NCBI RefSeq assembly: GCF_001189295.1
Contig: NZ_CP012159.1
Coordinates: 310,001 to 374,000 of the forward strand
Source: Chondromyces crocatus
GTDB lineage: Bacteria; Myxococcota_A; Polyangia; Polyangiales; Polyangiaceae
Length of the DNA stretch: 64,000 nt
Direction: 5' to 3'
Part shown: positions 1-8,529 of the stretch, one piece after another
How the letters are laid out: the number at the start of each line of letters is the position of its first letter
Position numbering within the stretch: position 1 is the first letter of the stretch
Notes under the pieces: model-generated
What the model was told of the DNA's origin: nothing
Database searches by the model: none
Seen by the model: only the letters and a program-made list of their open reading frames with translations
Made by a program: the position numbers and the translations under genes

Positions 1-972
1 GCCGCCGCTTCGCACCACGAGCACGTCGTCTTGTGCACGCACCACCTCGACGCTGGAGGCGAGCTGACGGAGCCGCAGCGTCCTGCCCTTCTCCGGGCCG
101 ACGACCGTCCATCGCCCCCAGACCTCCTTATCATCCTGATCCTGCACCAGCACCACCGCGCCGGGCGCCACCGGATCGATGGCGCGCACCGCGTGGACCC
201 ACAGCCGAGCTCTGGGGTGCTCCGACGCCGCCGCCGCGTCGGGTATGAAGACCGGGAAGCCACGGCCAGGCTGAAGCCGCACCGTCTCCCCAGCGATCGA
301 TTCCACGCGAACCGAGACGAACCTGGCCTTCGCCTGTTCCTCTCTCGACCCTTCCCCCGGTCCTTCTCCTCGCCCCTCGTCCTGCCCTTCTTCACGCAGC
401 GAGAGCAGATCCCCCACCTCGATGGGTGCGCCGGTCGGCAGCGGCACGGAGACCCCCTCGGCCGACGCCTCGCTCGCGCGCTGCACGATCACGAGCGACT
501 TCTGATCGACCTTGGGCTCGTGGAGTTCTCCCTCCAGAACGCGGACGCGCGTGTTGCGGTCCATCTCGGGGCCCAGCACCTCCGCGCGCGACCAGGCGCC
601 CGAATGATGCACGAGCACCAGGTCCCCCTTCGCCGGCCCTCCCTGGAAGTACACGCTCGTGCGCGCGTGGAGCACGCTGCGGACGAGCGGCGTCGGCTCA
701 CGCGCGCCGCACGCGAGCCCCAGCACGCGCCCGTCGGGCGAGCGACCGAGCACGCTCACGTCACACGCCGCGCGCCCCGCCCGCATGGTGAGCTTGTCGC
801 CGAGGGCGAGGGGCATCCCGTCCGCGACCGGCACCGTGTAGGCGCCGCCGGGCGCGCCCCGCATGAACATCACCGTGCCGAAGATGCTCCCCGCGAGGAC
901 GAAGATCGCCCCGCCGAGGAGAAGAGGCTTGCTGCGGACCACGGGGACTTGCGACGTCGGCTCGGACTGCAC
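1..972 (-). CDS. Membrane-anchored protein of unknown function, C-terminal end cut off by window edge
   Basis: The reading frame opens at GTG 972, just after an in-frame TGA at 990, and is still open at base 1, so the 3' end is missing. After about 18 polar residues there is one hydrophobic segment (LLLGGAIFVLAGSIFGTVMF), so the protein is probably anchored in the inner membrane with the rest outside. The visible part then reads as beta-rich sequence with an acidic Gly/Glu-rich linker near residues 205-220. I recognise no family. Codon use is normal for the window. The antisense frames here are low-complexity Arg/Pro text and were discarded. Confidence 0.6.
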   Translation of the reverse strand, partial: MQSEPTSQVPVVRSKPLLLGGAIFVLAGSIFGTVMFMRGAPGGAYTVPVADGMPLALGDKLTMRAGRAACDVSVLGRSPDGRVLGLACGAREPTPLVRSVLHARTSVYFQGGPAKGDLVLVHHSGAWSRAEVLGPEMDRNTRVRVLEGELHEPKVDQKSLVIVQRASEASAEGVSVPLPTGAPIEVGDLLSLREEGQDEGRGEGPGEGSREEQAKARFVSVRVESIAGETVRLQPGRGFPVFIPDAAAASEHPRARLWVHAVRAIDPVAPGAVVLVQDQDDKEVWGRWTVVGPEKGRTLRLRQLASSVEVVRAQDDVLVVRSGG

Positions 973-1087
973 GGGGGCGGAGTCTAGTCACGACGCCTCG
1001 TCCGCGCGACGGCGCGGCGATGGCGCGCAGACGAAGCGCGCGCGCCGAGCGGACCGCCTGGCTCAGGGGCTCCTCATCAGGGGCTCC

Positions 1088-3508
1088 TCAGGGGATGATC
1101 TTGGCGACGAAGGCGTCCCAGCCCCCCGCGCTCGTCAGCGCGCCGTTGCCGAAATCGAGGGTGTCCTGGAAACGGCCCGCCACGAGCAGGTGTCCCGCCG
1201 GATCGAAGGCCACCGCGCGCCCCCACTGCTCCCCCACATCGCCGAACCGCTGGCTCGACAGGTGCGTGCCCGCCGCATCGTACCGCGCGAGGAACACGTC
1301 GACCCCGCCCGCCGTCGTCAGCACCCCTCCGCCGAAATCCCCCGAACCGGCCAGCCGCCCGGTGATCGCCACCCCGCCCTGCGCGTCCAGCGCGAGCCCG
1401 TAGCCGAGCTGCTCCATCGCGCCACCGAACCTCCGACTCCACTGGTGCCCCCCGCCGCCATCGAACTTCGCCAGGAAGACGTCATGCGCTCCGCCGTTCG
1501 GGAGAGGGCCCCCACCGAAGTCGACGACGCCCGCGATCTGGCCCGTGATGAACGCATGGCCCGACGCATCCACCGCCACCTTGTGGCCGATGTTCGAGCC
1601 GGAGGCGTGGAACGCCTTGCTCCACGAGTGCGCCCCCGCGGCGCTGAACTTCGCGAGGAACACCTCCTCGCCGCTCTGGGCCACGAAGTCGTTCCCCCCG
1701 AAGTTCACGGTGCCGTAGAAGAAGCCGGTCAAGAACACCGCGCCGCTCGCATCCAGCGCCACCGAGCGAGGCGCCTGCGACGCGGCGTCACCGAAGCGCC
1801 GCCCCCAGAGCGGCACACCGGCCGCGCTCACCTTCCCGACGAAGATGTCGTTGCTGCCCGCGGCGGGGAGCGTGTCGCCCGCGAAGGTGAACGCCGACCG
1901 CACCGCCCCGGCGACGACCACGTTCCCCTGCGCGTCCACCGCCACGGCGTTCCCCTCGTCGTCCACGCCCGCGCTGCCGAAGGACAGGCTCCACACGTGG
2001 CCGCCATCGCCGTCCAGCCGCACCACGAAGCCGTTGCTCCCCGCGCCCGCCGCGCTCAGCACGCCCCCTCCGAAGTCGATGCTCCCACCGAACGAGCCGG
2101 TGATCACCACGTGCCCCCCTGGCGCGAGGGCCACGCCCCGCATCTGCTCGCTCACGGTCCCGCCGAACCGCCGGCTCCAGAGGTGCGTCCCGTTCGGCGC
2201 GAACTTGGCGACGAACAGATCGCTCCCACCCGCCGTCGTCAGGGTCCCTCCTCCGAGATCGATGGCCCCGGAGAAGTGACCGACCAGGAAGACGCTGCCT
2301 GCGGCGTCCGTCACCACGTCGACGGCGTCCTGATCCAGCGTGTTGCCAGCCTGCCGCGACCACGCCGCGCTGCCACACGCCGGGTTCACCCCGTCGCAGT
2401 CCTCGTCCGCCGGCGTGCCGCAGTTCTCCGCCTGCGGCAGCACCTCGCCCGTGCACGTGCCCCACCCGGAGCCTTGCGCGTTGCAGACCTGCGTGCCGGC
2501 CCTGCAGATCCCGACCCCGGCCGTACCGGGTGGTCCTCCGTAGCAGCTCGCCACCGAGCCCGGCACGCACACGCATCCCTCGCCGGACTCGTTGATCTGC
2601 CCGTCGCAGTCCTCGTCGCCCGGCTGGAGGCAGGTCTCCGTCTGCGGCAGCACCTCGCCGATGCACGGTCCCCACGCGGTCCCTTGCGCGTTGCATGCGC
2701 GCACCCCGGCCATGCAATTGCCGACGTTCACGGTGCCCTGCGGCCCGCTGTAACAGGACGCCGTGGTGTTCGGCACGCAGACACACCCGGCCCCGTCCTC
2801 GTTCACCACGCCATCGCAGTCGTCGTCCACGGGCGTCAGGCAAGTCTCGGGCAAGGGCACCACCTCACCCATGCAGGGGCCGTAGCTCGTCCCCGAGTTC
2901 TGACAGACCTGCGTGCCGCCCACGCACGCGCCCACCCCCTGTGTCCCGGCGGGGCCCGAATAGCAGGGGAGCGACGTGCCGGGCACGCACTGACAGTCGA
3001 CCCCCTCCTCGTTGATCTGCCCGTCGCAGTCGTCGTCGCCAGGGGTCGCGCAGGTCTCGGGCACCGGCGTCACTTCGCCCTCGCAAGGTCCGAAGCCGCT
3101 GCCGTCCTCGAGACACTGCCTCAGCCCGGCCCTGCACAACCCCGTCGTCTCGGTGCCGGGCGGCCCGCTGTAACAGAACTCGCTCGTCCCCGGGTTGCAG
3201 ACGGAGCTGCCTCCGCCGCTGCCGCCCTGGCCTCCAGTCCCGCCTTGGCCTCCGGTCGCGGCGTTGCCCGCATCGCCCCCGGCGCCCCCGGCGCCCCCGG
3301 CGCCCCCGGCGCCCCCCGCACCGCCAGCCCCACCGCTCCCGGGTCCGCCGCCGCTGCCTGGCCCCGAGCTGCTGCTCCCGGGACCGCTCGGATCACCCGA
3401 CCCGTCGCCATCGCTGGAGCAACCTGCCGCGAGCAGGAAGGGAACCGTCACCACTGCGGCCCACGCGCGCTTCCGACGCCGGATCGACTGCATGCCAAGA
3501 AAGCTCAT
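1088..3508 (-). CDS. Lipoprotein with MopE-type metal-binding repeats and a seven-repeat beta-propeller
   Basis: An 806-residue secreted lipoprotein: Arg-rich n-region, hydrophobic stretch and lipobox LAAGC (Cys about 30). A Gly/Ala/Ser linker follows, encoded partly by a short GC-rich tandem repeat near 3285-3320. Residues about 105-375 hold five Cys-rich units of about 65 residues, each with GEVxPxxExC followed by a [DE]DCDG tail, which is the pattern of the MopE copper-binding motif (PF11617). Residues about 380-806 hold seven repeats of the form VALDASGxVFLTGxF, typical of SBBP-type beta-propeller surface proteins. Probably displayed on the cell surface and metal-binding; the ligand is inferred from the motif only. 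An in-frame Met at codon 6 is an alternative start. The next gene on the same strand encodes a CusF-like protein. Confidence 0.85.
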   Translation of the reverse strand: MSFLGMQSIRRRKRAWAAVVTVPFLLAAGCSSDGDGSGDPSGPGSSSSGPGSGGGPGSGGAGGAGGAGGAGGAGGAGGDAGNAATGGQGGTGGQGGSGGGSSVCNPGTSEFCYSGPPGTETTGLCRAGLRQCLEDGSGFGPCEGEVTPVPETCATPGDDDCDGQINEEGVDCQCVPGTSLPCYSGPAGTQGVGACVGGTQVCQNSGTSYGPCMGEVVPLPETCLTPVDDDCDGVVNEDGAGCVCVPNTTASCYSGPQGTVNVGNCMAGVRACNAQGTAWGPCIGEVLPQTETCLQPGDEDCDGQINESGEGCVCVPGSVASCYGGPPGTAGVGICRAGTQVCNAQGSGWGTCTGEVLPQAENCGTPADEDCDGVNPACGSAAWSRQAGNTLDQDAVDVVTDAAGSVFLVGHFSGAIDLGGGTLTTAGGSDLFVAKFAPNGTHLWSRRFGGTVSEQMRGVALAPGGHVVITGSFGGSIDFGGGVLSAAGAGSNGFVVRLDGDGGHVWSLSFGSAGVDDEGNAVAVDAQGNVVVAGAVRSAFTFAGDTLPAAGSNDIFVGKVSAAGVPLWGRRFGDAASQAPRSVALDASGAVFLTGFFYGTVNFGGNDFVAQSGEEVFLAKFSAAGAHSWSKAFHASGSNIGHKVAVDASGHAFITGQIAGVVDFGGGPLPNGGAHDVFLAKFDGGGGHQWSRRFGGAMEQLGYGLALDAQGGVAITGRLAGSGDFGGGVLTTAGGVDVFLARYDAAGTHLSSQRFGDVGEQWGRAVAFDPAGHLLVAGRFQDTLDFGNGALTSAGGWDAFVAKIIP

Positions 3509-3541
3509 GACCGCGCAGACAAGCGGTGCAGTGAGACGCTG

Positions 3542-3889
3542 TCAAGGCGTGGCGGGGGCGGCCTCCAGCGCCTCGATCACCAGCCGGTAGCCAGGCGCCT
3601 CCACGAACGTGAAGCTCACCGTGTCGCCGACCTTGATCCCCTCGAGCAGCGCCGGGCGGGCCACCTCGAAGTCCATGGTCATCGCCTTCATGTAGTCGGG
3701 GATCTCCTCGTGCGCGATGGCCACCGAGGCGCGCGACGCCGGCAGCGCCTTCACCACGCCGCGCACCGTCCTCCTCGGCGCCGACGAAGAGATGGCCGGA
3801 GGCGTCTTCTGACTGTTCTCCGCCGAAGGCCCGCGCTCGCATCCACCGCAGAGGATCGAGACGAACAGAACGAGAAATACCGCTCGCAT
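3542..3889 (-). CDS. CusF-like copper-binding lipoprotein
   Basis: About 115 residues from ATG 3889; a longer frame begins at 3943, but the signal sequence (MRAVFLVLFVSILCGGC) starts at 3889. The Cys after the hydrophobic stretch suggests lipid attachment, although CGGC is a weak lipobox. The mature part is a single small beta-barrel domain with AHEEIPDYM followed by AMTM. This His plus Met-x-Met set is what CusF-type periplasmic chaperones use to bind Cu(I)/Ag(I). The tryptophan that caps the metal in E. coli CusF is not visible; Lys stands nearby. Divergent from a second CusF-like gene 97 bp away. Confidence 0.8.
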   Translation of the reverse strand: MRAVFLVLFVSILCGGCERGPSAENSQKTPPAISSSAPRRTVRGVVKALPASRASVAIAHEEIPDYMKAMTMDFEVARPALLEGIKVGDTVSFTFVEAPGYRLVIEALEAAPATP

Positions 3890-3986
3890 GAGCCGTGAGC
3901 GTAGTGCGAGAGACCGGCCGTGGGGTGCGGCATAATCACGCACCTGCGCGCTGTTCGTTGACCGTCCCGGTGCCAGCGCGTAGGAG

Positions 3987-4370
3987 ATGCCGACGATGCC
4001 GAGCCAGAGCGCTCCTCCCCCGAGCCGCGACGGAACGTGGGCGATCCCCCTCTTTTTCGCTCTCGCCGTGGCCGCTGGCTCCTTCGCGATTTCGTCCTCG
4101 TCGCCGGACGGTGCCCCCTGGGACGCACCACCAGCGCACGCGGCGGAGGTCTACACGGCGACCGGCATGATCATGTCGTTCGGGCCGGACCGCGCCTTCG
4201 TGAACATCGCCCACGACGACATCCCCGGGTACATGAGGGCCATGGTGATGTCGTTCAAGCCGCGCGACGCGGCGCAGATCGCCACCTTCGCCGCAGGCGA
4301 CCGCGTCCACTTCCGCTTCTCCGTGCAGGGCGATGGCCAGCGGCTGATCACGTCGATCCAGAAGCGCTGA
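3987..4370 (+). CDS. CusF-like periplasmic copper-binding protein
   Basis: A 127-residue protein with an N-terminal hydrophobic segment (about residues 18-36) acting as signal or anchor, an Ala/Pro linker, then a CusF-type domain: NIAHDDIPGYM followed by AMVM, keeping the His and Met-x-Met ligands. It shares the domain layout of the divergent gene ending at 3542 but has a quite different N-terminus and lacks a lipobox Cys, so one copy looks lipidated and the other free or membrane-anchored. No CusCBA efflux genes are in the window. It ends 15 bp before mutM and could be read through into it. The copper role is inferred from the family. Confidence 0.78.
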   Translation: MPTMPSQSAPPPSRDGTWAIPLFFALAVAAGSFAISSSSPDGAPWDAPPAHAAEVYTATGMIMSFGPDRAFVNIAHDDIPGYMRAMVMSFKPRDAAQIATFAAGDRVHFRFSVQGDGQRLITSIQKR

Positions 4371-4385
4371 GACACGAGGCCCTGC

Positions 4386-5219
4386 GTGCCCGAGCTACCG
4401 GAAGTCGAGCACGCCGCCCGCGCACTCCGGACCTGGCTCGTCGGCGTCCGGGTCACCCGCGCCGAAGCGAGCCCGAGCCGCGTGCTCCGATCGATGCGGC
4501 CCGAAGCCTTTTCCGCCGCGCTCCTCGGCCGGCGGTGTGAGCGCGTCGAGCGCCGCGGCAAGACGCTGTTGCTCGGCTTCGACGCCGGCCTCGGCTTGCT
4601 CTCGCACCTCGGGATGTCGGGGCGATGGCTGCGCCGGACGCCTGGAGAAGCGCCTCCGCGTCATGATCGTGCACGCCTGCACCTCGAGGACGGCGCAGCG
4701 CTCCACTATGACGACCCGCGGATGTTCGGCCGCCTCCTCGTCGCTCCGGCCGCGCAGCTCGCGGCGCTGCCGGAACTCACCGCGCTCGGCCCCGACCCGC
4801 TCCTCGACGGCATCGACCCGGAGCGACTCGGCGCCGCGCTCGTCCGCACCACGCGCCCGGTCAAGGTGGCGCTCATGGATCCGACCCTCATCGCGGGCGT
4901 CGGCAACATCCAGGCGGCGGAAGCCCTCTTTCGCGCCGGCGTTCACCCGGCCCATCCGTCCAACCGCCTCTCGCGGCAGCAGGTGGAGGCGGTGGCAGCA
5001 GGCATCGAGGCCTCCATCGCGCACACGCTCGCGTCCCTTTCGACGACCGACGACGTGCATTACCTGTCCGGCGGGCGCGCAACCGACAACCCATTCCTCG
5101 TCTACGGACGTGTCGGCACGCCGTGCCCGCGCTGTGGTGCGCCGATCGAGACGCGCCGCCTCGCCGGGAGGAGCAGCGCCTACTGCCCCCGGTGCCAGCC
5201 AGCACCGCCTGGTGGATGA
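4386..5219 (+). CDS. mutM: Formamidopyrimidine-DNA glycosylase (Fpg/MutM)
   Basis: A 277-residue base-excision repair enzyme that removes oxidised purines such as 8-oxoguanine and cuts the abasic site. It starts at GTG 4386, giving the invariant N-terminus MPELPEVE with catalytic Pro2 and Glu3. Also seen are the lysine of RRGKTLLL (E. coli Lys57 region), HLGMSG, DPRMFG, the helix-two-turn-helix GVGNIQAAEALFRAGVHP, and a C-terminal zinc finger with two CPRC pairs and the Arg of GRSSAYC. Length matches the family. It converges on the Ser/Thr kinase gene with only 13 bp between stop codons. Confidence 0.97.
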   Translation: MPELPEVEHAARALRTWLVGVRVTRAEASPSRVLRSMRPEAFSAALLGRRCERVERRGKTLLLGFDAGLGLLSHLGMSGRWLRRTPGEAPPRHDRARLHLEDGAALHYDDPRMFGRLLVAPAAQLAALPELTALGPDPLLDGIDPERLGAALVRTTRPVKVALMDPTLIAGVGNIQAAEALFRAGVHPAHPSNRLSRQQVEAVAAGIEASIAHTLASLSTTDDVHYLSGGRATDNPFLVYGRVGTPCPRCGAPIETRRLAGRSSAYCPRCQPAPPGG

Positions 5220-5232
5220 GCGGCGCGCGCGC

Positions 5233-7809
5233 TCAGGGTGACTTGAGCCGATCCTTCAGCTTCTGGATGGCGTCGGTCACCGGGGGGCTGTGCTTGAAGC
5301 AAGCGCGCACCACCGTCTCCAGGACCAGGAGGGTGCGCTCGTCGCCGTCCTTCACCGCCTGGTCGAGGAGGCCGAGCTTCTCGTTGCAGGGCGCGTCGCG
5401 GAGCGCGAACGCCGCGCGCACCGGCGGGCTCGCGTGGGCGGAGAGCTCGGGCTTGCGCAAAATCTCCGCCGCGCGCAAGGCGGGTCCGGAGCGGCCACGG
5501 GTCTCGACGAGACGGTAGAGGACGTCGCCTCCGCCGGTGCCGAACTGTGTCGCGAGCGCGGTGAACACGGGCTCGGCGTGCGGGTTGGTCCCCGGCGGCG
5601 AGGCGACGAGAACCGCCAGGTTGCGCGCGGCCTCGGCCACCCCTGGATCCTCCAGGGCCTTGCGGTCGCGCTTGGCCAGGTCGAGCAAGGTGCTCACCGC
5701 CTCGTCCCAGCTCCGCTTCTTCACCGCGTTCTGGAGCGCCTCGCGCGCGGCCGGGTCGGGCGCGGTGTCCGCCGAAGCCGCCGAAGCCGCCGCCGAGGGA
5801 ACGGTATCCGGCGCTTCCTCGGCTCCCGGTGCCTCTTTCTGTGGAGACGCCGAGGGCGAGAGCGGGCCCGGCAAGTTCTTGAGGTCGCGGAAGGTCTCCT
5901 TCGGTGGACGGAGGTTCACGGTGGGCGCCTTCGGGCGCGTCACGGGGGCGTTCGGGTCCGGCGGCGGCGGCGCAGTTCCGCGCGTGACGAGCCACACGCA
6001 GAAGATCCCGATGACTGCGCCCACGAACACCAGGAGGCCCAGGTTGCTCTGCTCTGCAGCGACCGCCTTCGCGGGCATTTTCGTGTTGCCCGCAGCGCGA
6101 GCGGCCGCAGCGGCCGGGGCGATGGGCTCCGGAGGGAGCGCAGGGCGAGAGCCCACCGACTCCGGAGGAGGAGGCGGCTCGGAAGGCGACGACGCTGGCG
6201 CCGAGGTCGTCAGCGAGGACGCCGCTGCAGAGGCGTCCTCAGGGCGGTCGGTCGACGGGCCCTTCGCGTCGCCCTCCACCGGCGACGACGCCCGTGACCC
6301 CTCATCCGATGACGACGCGCGCGCCTCCTCAGCCTGCGGCGACGCAGAGGAGGCTGCGCCCTCTCGAGACAGCGGTTTCGTCGACGCTCGCTCCGACGTC
6401 GCTTCTTTTGACGACCCTTGCTCCGAGGACACCCGCTCCAACGACCCTTGCTCCGAGGACACCCGCTCCAACGACCCTTGCTCCGAGGACACCCGCTCCG
6501 ACGTATCCTCCGACGAAATACCCATCGACGACGTGCCCGCCGATGGCGACCCCAGACCCGGGACCGAGGCCTCCGACGTCGACACGTCCGACGCCCGATC
6601 CAGGGTGGTGCGCTCCGACGGCCCGAAGGGCCTGGAAGACGGCACCGTGTTCGAGAACTCCAGGTTCGAGTCCCGCGCCGACTGGAGGGCCGCCGAGTCC
6701 AGCTCCAGGAGCGCGCTCGACGACGTGGGAACCGGGCTCGCGGCAGCGCCCTCTCCCCCGTCGAGCTTCGGCAGGGCTGCAGGCGGAGGCACGTTCGCCT
6801 TCGCCATGTTGCTCGACGGCGGACGGGTCGAGGCGGAGACCGGGCGCGGCATCGGCAGCGCCGCGGCCTCACACGCCTCATCCAGCGCCGCGAGCAGCTC
6901 CTCGGCCGACGCGAAGCGCGCCTCGGGCAGCTTCTTGATCAACCGACGCGCGATCGCCTCCAGCTCCGGGGGGACCGACACCGAAGGCGCCCGCTCGGCG
7001 ATGGGCGGCGCCTCCAGCGTCGCCATCTTGGTGAAGAGCTGCACCGGATCGTTGGCCGAGAACGGGTGCTTCCCGGCGAGCATCTCGTAGAAGATGATCC
7101 CCAGCGCGAAGAGGTCCGAGCGGGCGTCGACCGATTCCATGCCGAGCGCGGCCTCGGGGGCGAGGTACGCCATGGTCCCGAACACCACACCCGCGCCGGT
7201 GAGGCGCTCGGTCATCGAGGGGCGATCGGCATGCTCCAGCTCCGCGGCCACCGCGCTCAGCCGCTCCATGCGCACCTTGGCGAAGCCCCAGTCGATCAGC
7301 TTGACGAGATCGTTCTGCGCCTCGACGACCATCACGTTGCGGGGCTTGAGGTCGCGGTGGACGATGTCCATCGTGTGCGCCGCGCCGAGCGCTGCGGCGA
7401 GCTGACGCGCGATGCTGGCCGCACGCGACGGCGCGAGCGGACCGCGCCGGATGATGTCGTGCAGGGTCGTCCCCCGGACGTACTCGGCGACGAGGTAGAA
7501 GAGCCCGTCCTCGGTCTCGCCGAAGTCGGTGGCGGTGGCCACGTTGGGGTGCTGGATGTGCGCGCCCGCCACCGCCTCGCGCTCGAAGCGCTTCACCAGC
7601 TCCGGCAGCCCCTCGGTGTCCGGATGGAGGATCTTGATGGCGACGCGCTTGCGCATGCGCACGTGCTCGCCGCGGTACACCGCCCCCATCCCTCCCATCG
7701 CGATGACCTCGTCGATGCGGTAGCGCTGGGAGATGACCCGACCGAGGAGCGAGTCGGCCCGGCGCAGGGCCGCCTTGTCGGATTGATCCGTGGGCTTGGT
7801 CTCGGCCAT
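5233..7809 (-). CDS. Membrane Ser/Thr protein kinase (PknB/Pkn type) with DWG motif and helical C-terminal region
   Basis: About 858 residues from ATG 7809; upstream in-frame codons exist but encode low-complexity sequence. The kinase domain spans about residues 30-295 and has GGMG, the VAIK lysine, HRDLKPRN and the activation loop. The magnesium loop is DWG (about 174-176) rather than DFG, as in eukaryotic CK2, and the other catalytic residues are intact, so activity is likely. A long Ser/Glu/Thr-rich linker includes three exact 10-residue repeats (DNA 6411-6500). One transmembrane helix lies near residues 590-612 (GLLVFVGAVIGIFCVWLV). The C-terminal 180 residues look alpha-helical and repeat-like, perhaps for protein contacts. 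Its target is unknown. Confidence 0.92.
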   Translation of the reverse strand: MAETKPTDQSDKAALRRADSLLGRVISQRYRIDEVIAMGGMGAVYRGEHVRMRKRVAIKILHPDTEGLPELVKRFEREAVAGAHIQHPNVATATDFGETEDGLFYLVAEYVRGTTLHDIIRRGPLAPSRAASIARQLAAALGAAHTMDIVHRDLKPRNVMVVEAQNDLVKLIDWGFAKVRMERLSAVAAELEHADRPSMTERLTGAGVVFGTMAYLAPEAALGMESVDARSDLFALGIIFYEMLAGKHPFSANDPVQLFTKMATLEAPPIAERAPSVSVPPELEAIARRLIKKLPEARFASAEELLAALDEACEAAALPMPRPVSASTRPPSSNMAKANVPPPAALPKLDGGEGAAASPVPTSSSALLELDSAALQSARDSNLEFSNTVPSSRPFGPSERTTLDRASDVSTSEASVPGLGSPSAGTSSMGISSEDTSERVSSEQGSLERVSSEQGSLERVSSEQGSSKEATSERASTKPLSREGAASSASPQAEEARASSSDEGSRASSPVEGDAKGPSTDRPEDASAAASSLTTSAPASSPSEPPPPPESVGSRPALPPEPIAPAAAAARAAGNTKMPAKAVAAEQSNLGLLVFVGAVIGIFCVWLVTRGTAPPPPDPNAPVTRPKAPTVNLRPPKETFRDLKNLPGPLSPSASPQKEAPGAEEAPDTVPSAAASAASADTAPDPAAREALQNAVKKRSWDEAVSTLLDLAKRDRKALEDPGVAEAARNLAVLVASPPGTNPHAEPVFTALATQFGTGGGDVLYRLVETRGRSGPALRAAEILRKPELSAHASPPVRAAFALRDAPCNEKLGLLDQAVKDGDERTLLVLETVVRACFKHSPPVTDAIQKLKDRLKSP
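6411..6500. repeat. In-frame tandem repeat, 3 x 30 bp, inside the kinase linker
   Basis: Three consecutive, essentially identical 30-bp units begin at 6411, 6441 and 6471. They encode the 10-residue unit SSEQGSLERV on the minus strand. Degenerate Ser/Glu-rich copies flank them, suggesting slippage expansion of a flexible extracytoplasmic or juxtamembrane linker. Confidence 0.9.
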
Positions 7810-8078
7810 CGCGATGGCCGGCACCCTACCCCGGTCCGGGTGGGACGGTCGACGTTCACCCGCACCCACCCCGCCCGTCCGGCACATCGCGCCAACGTCC
7901 GAGAAGCCCTTCCCGTCGCGTCATCTTCCTCACCACAGGGGGCATCCCCTGCTCCCCTCGCCCTTCCGTTGGCGCTCCCCGTGGGTCCAGGACGTCCGTG
8001 ACGAACATCCGCGGCCGACCTCCTGTTGGCCCAGTCACCGAAATCCCCTCGAAAAGGGCCTACCCATCCTCTTTTCCA

Positions 8079-8121
8079 GTGAGACATGGTCGCGTCGGCC
8101 GCTGACGCGACCATGTCTCAC
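8079..8121. terminator. Perfect 18-bp inverted repeat with 7-nt loop (terminator or regulatory hairpin)
   Basis: Arms 8079-8096 and 8104-8121 are exactly complementary (core GAGACATGGTCGCGTC) around the loop GGCCGCT. No T-run follows on either strand, so a simple intrinsic terminator is not assured. The site is about 410 bp beyond the stop of the cysteine-cluster gene and 270 bp above the kinase start. Confidence 0.6.
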
Positions 8122-8135
8122 CCTGGACTGCGGCT

Positions 8136-8245
8136 CGTCGACGACTCACGGGACCTGTGCACGCCCCGGACTGGGTCCCGTCGACGACTCACGGGACCTG
8201 TGCACGCCCCGGACCGGGTCCCGTCGACGACTCACGGGACCTGTG
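8136..8245. repeat. 43-bp tandem repeat with internal hairpin, about 2.6 copies
   Basis: Copies begin at 8136, 8179 and 8222 and share CGTCGACGACTCACGGGACC. The second and third junctions each form an 8-bp stem GGTCCCGT/ACGGGACC around the loop CGACGACTC (8174-8198 and 8217-8241). The repeat includes a SalI-like GTCGAC in each unit. No protein-coding signal. Confidence 0.85.
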
Positions 8246-8529
8246 TTCGCGCGCCATGGCCCCGTCGACGGCGTACCGCAGCCAGGTCGGCAGCGCCCTC
8301 GCCCCGGGCGCCGTGCGCTCAGGTCCGGCTCGCCGAGGGACCGGCCCCCGTCACGCCGGGATGGCGGGGTGGTTCGCGCGCACGGATCCCCGCTTTCGTG
8401 TCCGCGGGCAGGTGAACTTCCGGACCCGCCCCCGACGCGGGTGGCGACGCTTTGGTCACGAGGTGGACCTGCCGAAAAATTTCTCTCCGACACCAGGTCC
8501 GCCTCGCCAGGCCAGAATTCCACCCCGTG

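Larger units (their letters stand above)
7810..8529. other. Intergenic region of 720 bp, no gene, rich in hairpins and short repeats
   Basis: It lies between the kinase start and the end of the upstream cysteine-cluster gene, both on the minus strand. No frame has convincing codon use: the frames crossing it are repeat-derived. It contains an 18-bp perfect hairpin (8079-8121) and a 43-bp tandem repeat (8136-8245), both listed separately. The kinase promoter should be within the first few hundred bases above 7810, but I can point to no clear -35/-10 pair. Confidence 0.7.

Noticed and set aside
863-3898. Long plus-strand open frame of about 1011 residues opposite the MopE-motif lipoprotein
   Set aside because: It is Arg/Pro/His-rich without any domain and lies exactly opposite a gene with a lipobox and clear repeats. 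Long antisense frames are expected at this GC content.
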